64,000 bases of DNA from contig BAEM01000032.1 in the NCBI GenBank assembly GCA_000314955.1, positions 279,609-343,608 of the forward strand. The letters are read 5' to 3'. Positions 59,943 to 64,000 of this stretch are shown here, one piece after another. The notes below the pieces were generated by a model. It did no database searches and was not told the DNA's origin. It saw only the letters and a list, made by a program, of their open reading frames with translations. The stretch comes from Paraglaciecola chathamensis S18K6. Its GTDB lineage: Bacteria > Pseudomonadota > Gammaproteobacteria > Enterobacterales > Alteromonadaceae. How positions within the stretch are numbered: the stretch's first letter is position 1; every line of letters begins with the position of its first letter. The position numbers and the translations under genes are program-made.

Positions 59943-60977
59943 TTGGAATTTTTGTATGAATACGGTTTATTTATAGCCAAAGCGGTAACGATTGTTATTG
60001 CTATATTATTAGTCGTTGGTGGGATTGTTAGTTTAGTTAGCAAACAAAAACAATCCAAAGGGAACCTAGAGATTGATTCAATTTCTGAGCGATTAGATGA
60101 TATTAAGGGCAGCGTTGATAACCTGATTTGCACCAAGGACGAGCTTAAAAAGAAAAACAAGGAACAGAAAAAAGCAGATAAGGCGGCCAAGAAAGCTGCT
60201 AAGAATAACAAAGCAGAAGATGAAAAAGGTAACTTGTACGTCATTGATTTCAATGGCTCTATGGACGCTCATGAGGTTGAAAACCTTAGGGAAGAAGTGA
60301 CAGCTGTTATTTGCATTGCAAAACCAAAAGATGAAGTCTTAGTTCGTCTAGAAAGTGGTGGCGGAGTCGTACACGGCTACGGACTCGCTGCATCACAGTT
60401 GCAACGTTTAAAAGACAAAAAGATACCATTAACGGTTTCGGTCGATAAAGTGGCAGCCAGTGGTGGATATATGATGGCTTGTGTTGCTGATAACGTGTTG
60501 GCCGCCAAGTTTGCTATCATAGGTTCGATCGGTGTTATCGCGCAGATCCCGAACTTTAATAAGTTATTAAAGAAAAACGATATTGAGTTTGAGCAGCATA
60601 CAGCGGGACAATTTAAGCGCACTTTAACCATGTTTGGCGAAAACAATGATGAAGGACGTGAAAAGTTTCGAGATGAACTTGAAGATGTGCATCAAATGTT
60701 TAAGGGGTTTGTTCAAGAGCACAGACCAGCCTTAGCGATTGATACTGTTGCCACCGGAGAATATTGGTACGGGAGTAAAGCGTTAGAGCTTGGGCTTGTG
60801 GATACGATCCAAACATCGGATGATTTTTTACTCAGTGCAAATAGTGATAAAAAGATCTATTCAGTGAAGTATTCGGTGAAAAAGAATTTGGCTGAAAAAT
60901 TCGGTATGTCAGTTAGCCATGGGGTTGCTAATACACTAATGAAACTTTGGCATAAAACACAAATTATTCCAAAATAG
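59943..60977 (+). CDS. sohB: S49-family peptidase SohB
   Basis: The protein has 344 residues. An N-terminal membrane helix (about 8-33) is followed by a charged Lys-rich stretch (about 70-95), a coiled-coil-like linker, and the S49 Clp-like domain with LESGGGVVHGYGLAASQLQR, the catalytic Ser region DKVAASGGYMMACVADNV and the Lys region HTAGQFKRTLTMFGEN. It is a periplasmic protease like E. coli SohB. The start is TTG at 59943, supported by AAGGAG nine bases upstream and by the MEFLYEYGLFIAKA start, which matches the family. Confidence 0.92.
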   Translation: MEFLYEYGLFIAKAVTIVIAILLVVGGIVSLVSKQKQSKGNLEIDSISERLDDIKGSVDNLICTKDELKKKNKEQKKADKAAKKAAKNNKAEDEKGNLYVIDFNGSMDAHEVENLREEVTAVICIAKPKDEVLVRLESGGGVVHGYGLAASQLQRLKDKKIPLTVSVDKVAASGGYMMACVADNVLAAKFAIIGSIGVIAQIPNFNKLLKKNDIEFEQHTAGQFKRTLTMFGENNDEGREKFRDELEDVHQMFKGFVQEHRPALAIDTVATGEYWYGSKALELGLVDTIQTSDDFLLSANSDKKIYSVKYSVKKNLAEKFGMSVSHGVANTLMKLWHKTQIIPK

Positions 60978-61342
60978 GCAATTAGACAAAAGATTAGTTT
61001 TGTATAAAAAATACCGGCTTTTAGCCGGTATTTTTTTATCTGCAATAAAGCGCTGTACAAATTTTAATTATATAAAATATCGTAAAGCCCATATTGGTGA
61101 TAAATTTGACCTGTTTAAATTGATATTTTAGTGATTGTAACTGTTAGTGGTTGCTATCGTCCTTCGACCTCGCAATGTGTTTGTAAGTTCAACTTTTTAT
61201 CGTTATAAATAATATGCAATTCAATAGAAACCAGAGAGTTTTACTGAATTCTCAACCGCGCAATGTCAATCAGCCCAGCTTGATAAAACAATAATAAGAT
61301 GTCGCATGCGCAATTAAAAAACACAATAAAGTTGGATATAAA
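60978..61342. other. Gap between sohB and the second TonB receptor
   Basis: Apart from the sohB terminator at its start there is no gene in these 365 bp. The second half is AT-rich and should carry the receptor promoter; no operator was recognised, and no RutR-like palindrome is present. Confidence 0.5.
61008..61037 (+). terminator. Rho-independent terminator after sohB
   Basis: ATACCGGCT pairs with AGCCGGTAT over a short loop, followed by TTTTTT. Confidence 0.92.
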
Positions 61343-63952
61343 ATGAACACGTCATTAAACAAATTAACGAAAAGTATTCGCTACGTTATCGCTACATCCA
61401 CGGCGGTAGCGGTTACTGCTATTAGCCCAGTTTATGCTCAAGAAGTTAAAGACGATAGCGCTGATGTAGAGAAAATCGCGGTTGTAGGGAGCCGCTCAGC
61501 ACCTCGTTCAGTTGCGGACTCTCCTGTTCCAATTGATATCATTGGTGGAGATGAGTTAGGAAAGTCTGCGTCTACTGACATGCTTGATATGTTGGTCAGC
61601 ACTGTGCCTTCATTTACGGCACGTGCGCAGCCTATTTCAGATGCTGCAACCCTTATTCGCCCAGTAAATTTACGTGGTTTATCGTCAGACAGTACGCTTG
61701 TGTTAGTCAATGGCAAAAGACGTCATCGCGCTTCTGTTATTGCATTCCAAGGTGGTGGGATAAACGATGGCGCGCAAGGCCCTGATATTTCGGTTATTCC
61801 TAGCTCAGCTTTGAAGCAAGTGGAAGTTCTTCGAGATGGTGCCGCTGCGCAGTATGGCTCTGATGCTATTGCCGGTGTAATGAACTTTGTATTAAAGGAT
61901 GACGCAGAAGGTGGTTCGTTATCTGTTAAGCGTGGTGAATACTACGAAGGCGACGGTGCTACTACCACGGTGGAAGGTAACCTTGGCCTACCATTTACCG
62001 ATGATGGTTATGCTAACTTAAGTTTTCAACTTAAAAATGCTGACGCAACCAGTCGCAGTGTACAACGTCCTGATGCCGCTAATTTGATAGCCCAAGGCAA
62101 CACAGCTGTTGGCGATCCTGCGCAAATTTGGGGTAACCCTGAAATCAACGATGACATTAGTGTATTTGGTAATGTCGGTCTTGATCTTGGTGATGATAAG
62201 AAATTTTACATGTTCGGTAACTATTCTGAACGTGACATTGTAGGTGGTTTTTACTACCGCAACCCGCACAACCGTGGGCAGGTCTATTCTAACGATGGCG
62301 GTGAAACGCTATTGGTCGGTGATGTTGCACAAGCTGAAGGAGCAGAGCGCACCTGTGCGACTGTTGCTATACCAAAGGTTGTGCAAGCTGATGGCTCAGT
62401 GGTGGACGGTAATGTACTAGAAACTGCGGCTTATCAACAAATGGTGGCCGATCCAAACTGTTTCTCAATGAACCAAATTTTCCCTGGTGGTTATACTCCA
62501 GCGTTTGGTGGAAATATCACCGATACATCATTAGTAATTGGTGTTGAAGGCGAATTGAAAAGCGGCTTCTTATCTGGAGCGTTTTTTGACTTAAGTGGTT
62601 CAGTCGGGCGCAGTGAGTCAGCGTTTAACCTTACGAATACGCTTAACCCATCGCTTGGCCTTGATACGCCGACTGAGTTTGATACGGGTAAATATATTCA
62701 GCTAGAAAAGATGTTCAACTTAGACTTATCTAAACAAATTGATGTTGACGCAATTGATTCACTAAACCTTGCAGGTGGTCTTGAATGGCGTGAAGAGTCG
62801 TTTGAAATCGTTGCTGGTGAAGAGGCATCTTGGAAAGCAGGAGACTATGCAGCACAGGGCTTTAACATTGGCTCTCACGGATTTAAAGGCTTTGGACCTG
62901 AGTCTCAGGGAACAAATACGCGTCGTAGTGTCGCAGCTTATGTTGACGTCGAAGCATATCTGACGGAAGACCTATTAATTGGTGCAGCTGTTCGTTACGA
63001 AGACTTTACCACCTTTGGTGATACCACTAACTACAAGTTAACAGCGCAATATAGCGTGACAGATGAACTTTCACTACGCGCGTCAACCAGTACAGGGTTT
63101 AGAGCGCCTACAGTTGGTCAAGCAAATGTGGTTAATACGCAAACCTCGATTGTTGGTGGTGATTTGATTCAGAGTTTCTTGGCGCCACCGACTGATACGT
63201 TATCAGCGTTTTATGGCGGTAAAGAGTTAACACCAGAAGATTCGCAAAGTTTTGCTATTGGTGCGGTGTACCAAAGTGGTGATTTCTTTATTAGTGCTGA
63301 TTTATATAGCATCACCGTGGAAGACCGTATTGCTCAATCTAGCCAGATTGATGTAAACCCTGAGGATTACGAAGAATTGAGAACTTTGGGTGTGCAAAAC
63401 CCAGAACTTATTTCGGCTGTAACCTATTTCGCTAATGACTTTGATACTAAAACCCAAGGTTTGGATTTAGTGGCAAACTATACTCATCCCATTTTTGATG
63501 CCGGTGATACTAAGTTCTCACTAGCTTACAACTGGAATGAAACTGAAGTTGAGAAATTCAACCCTGACACAACCAGTGCAGGTAAAGTTAAATTGCTCGA
63601 AGAAGGGATCCCTCATCACAGAGCGACTTTTACCATTTCACAGAGCTGGGATACGGTAAGTGCCTTTATTCGTGTTAACTATTTCGGTGAGTACTTTGCG
63701 GTACATGCTGATGATGCAGAACCAGGTGGTTGGAATGAAGACGCTGGCAGCAGTGCTACGGTTGATGCTGAAGTAAGTTACTTTGTCACCGACCAAATTA
63801 CCTTGTCTGCAGGTGCGAGTAACTTGTTTGATACAGAAGCGCAAGAGCTACCAGCAAGCTCATTTGCAGCTGTGGGTGGTCGCTTTTATGAAAATGGACC
63901 GTTTGATTATAATGGTGGTTTCTACTACGTAAAAGCGAAGTATAACTTCTAA
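61343..63952 (+). CDS. TonB-dependent outer-membrane receptor (second, substrate unknown)
   Basis: The protein has 869 residues. A signal peptide of about 32 residues ends SPVYAQ. A TonB-box-like KIAVVGSRSAPR is followed by the plug (SASTDMLDMLVSTVPSFTA, LVNGKRRHRASVI, VEVLRDGAAAQYGSDAIAG) and a barrel ending YVKAKYNF, so the gene is complete. The plug style (GKRRHRA, QVEVLRDGAAAQYGSDAIAGV) is that of the CUB/carbohydrate and peptide type of marine receptors, not clearly a siderophore type. Neighbours to the right are outside the window, so no substrate is proposed. Confidence 0.9.
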   Translation: MNTSLNKLTKSIRYVIATSTAVAVTAISPVYAQEVKDDSADVEKIAVVGSRSAPRSVADSPVPIDIIGGDELGKSASTDMLDMLVSTVPSFTARAQPISDAATLIRPVNLRGLSSDSTLVLVNGKRRHRASVIAFQGGGINDGAQGPDISVIPSSALKQVEVLRDGAAAQYGSDAIAGVMNFVLKDDAEGGSLSVKRGEYYEGDGATTTVEGNLGLPFTDDGYANLSFQLKNADATSRSVQRPDAANLIAQGNTAVGDPAQIWGNPEINDDISVFGNVGLDLGDDKKFYMFGNYSERDIVGGFYYRNPHNRGQVYSNDGGETLLVGDVAQAEGAERTCATVAIPKVVQADGSVVDGNVLETAAYQQMVADPNCFSMNQIFPGGYTPAFGGNITDTSLVIGVEGELKSGFLSGAFFDLSGSVGRSESAFNLTNTLNPSLGLDTPTEFDTGKYIQLEKMFNLDLSKQIDVDAIDSLNLAGGLEWREESFEIVAGEEASWKAGDYAAQGFNIGSHGFKGFGPESQGTNTRRSVAAYVDVEAYLTEDLLIGAAVRYEDFTTFGDTTNYKLTAQYSVTDELSLRASTSTGFRAPTVGQANVVNTQTSIVGGDLIQSFLAPPTDTLSAFYGGKELTPEDSQSFAIGAVYQSGDFFISADLYSITVEDRIAQSSQIDVNPEDYEELRTLGVQNPELISAVTYFANDFDTKTQGLDLVANYTHPIFDAGDTKFSLAYNWNETEVEKFNPDTTSAGKVKLLEEGIPHHRATFTISQSWDTVSAFIRVNYFGEYFAVHADDAEPGGWNEDAGSSATVDAEVSYFVTDQITLSAGASNLFDTEAQELPASSFAAVGGRFYENGPFDYNGGFYYVKAKYNF

Positions 63953-64000
63953 ATTATTCAGTACCTTATAAAAAAAGCTCTGTCGCGCTAACTACGTACG

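Overview
The window looks like a piece of the main chromosome of a marine gammaproteobacterium of the order Alteromonadales, most likely an Alteromonadaceae member of the Glaciecola/Paraglaciecola type. This rests on gene content and order, not on any database match. Several blocks keep the gene order known from gammaproteobacteria: dapB-carAB-greA, miaB-ybeZ-ybeY-corC-lnt, gcvA-ygdD-rlmM, seqA-pgm, an arsC-like gene with dapE, and yciK next to sohB. TonB-dependent receptors, a maltodextrin locus, a surface lipase and c-di-GMP proteins fit a particle-associated heterotroph. I saw no rRNA or tRNA genes, prophage, insertion sequence or CRISPR array.

Region 1 (1-9.2 kb, minus strand) is the most unusual part: a purine-scavenging locus in two transcription units. 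One unit encodes an exported adenosine deaminase, an NCS2 xanthine-type permease and an 8-oxoguanine/guanine deaminase-like amidohydrolase. The other encodes a TonB-dependent receptor with an EF-hand-like loop and a lipoprotein that fuses a purine nucleoside permease (NUP) domain to a Cupin_5 domain. Each unit is preceded by a palindrome matching the RutR box (TTGACCAnnTGGTCAA), and the sequence around the two palindromes is also similar. I infer one coordinated regulon for uptake of purine nucleosides: outer-membrane import, periplasmic deamination and possibly cleavage, inner-membrane uptake, cytoplasmic deamination.

Region 2 (9.4-23.1 kb) holds a sulfurtransferase, a SIMPL-domain protein, a cytochrome b561, a type B PutA with an Lrp-family regulator beside it, then dapB, carA, carB and greA. 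carA starts with TTG and has a structured leader containing a terminator-like hairpin. Region 3 (23.1-30.6 kb) has a DJ-1/PfpI protein that lacks the nucleophilic Cys, a DMT transporter preceded by nine ACAAG repeats, and the lnt-corC-ybeY-ybeZ-miaB operon. Region 4 (31-43.9 kb) holds kdsA, gcvA with a TEX30-like hydrolase, ygdD, rlmM, seqA, pgm, glgP, an EAL phosphodiesterase, an orphan astE-like gene and ybjQ.

Region 5 (43.9-54.1 kb) contains a DUF2897 micro-gene, a D-Ala-D-Ala carboxypeptidase, dapE, an ArsC-like protein, a rhomboid protease, a thioesterase, a diguanylate cyclase with an in-frame 18-bp minisatellite and a probable degenerate globin sensor, and a maltodextrin locus (MFS transporter, lipoprotein alpha-amylase, LacI regulator). 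Region 6 (54.4-64 kb) contains glnS, yciK, a VolA-like surface lipase, sohB and a second complete TonB-dependent receptor.
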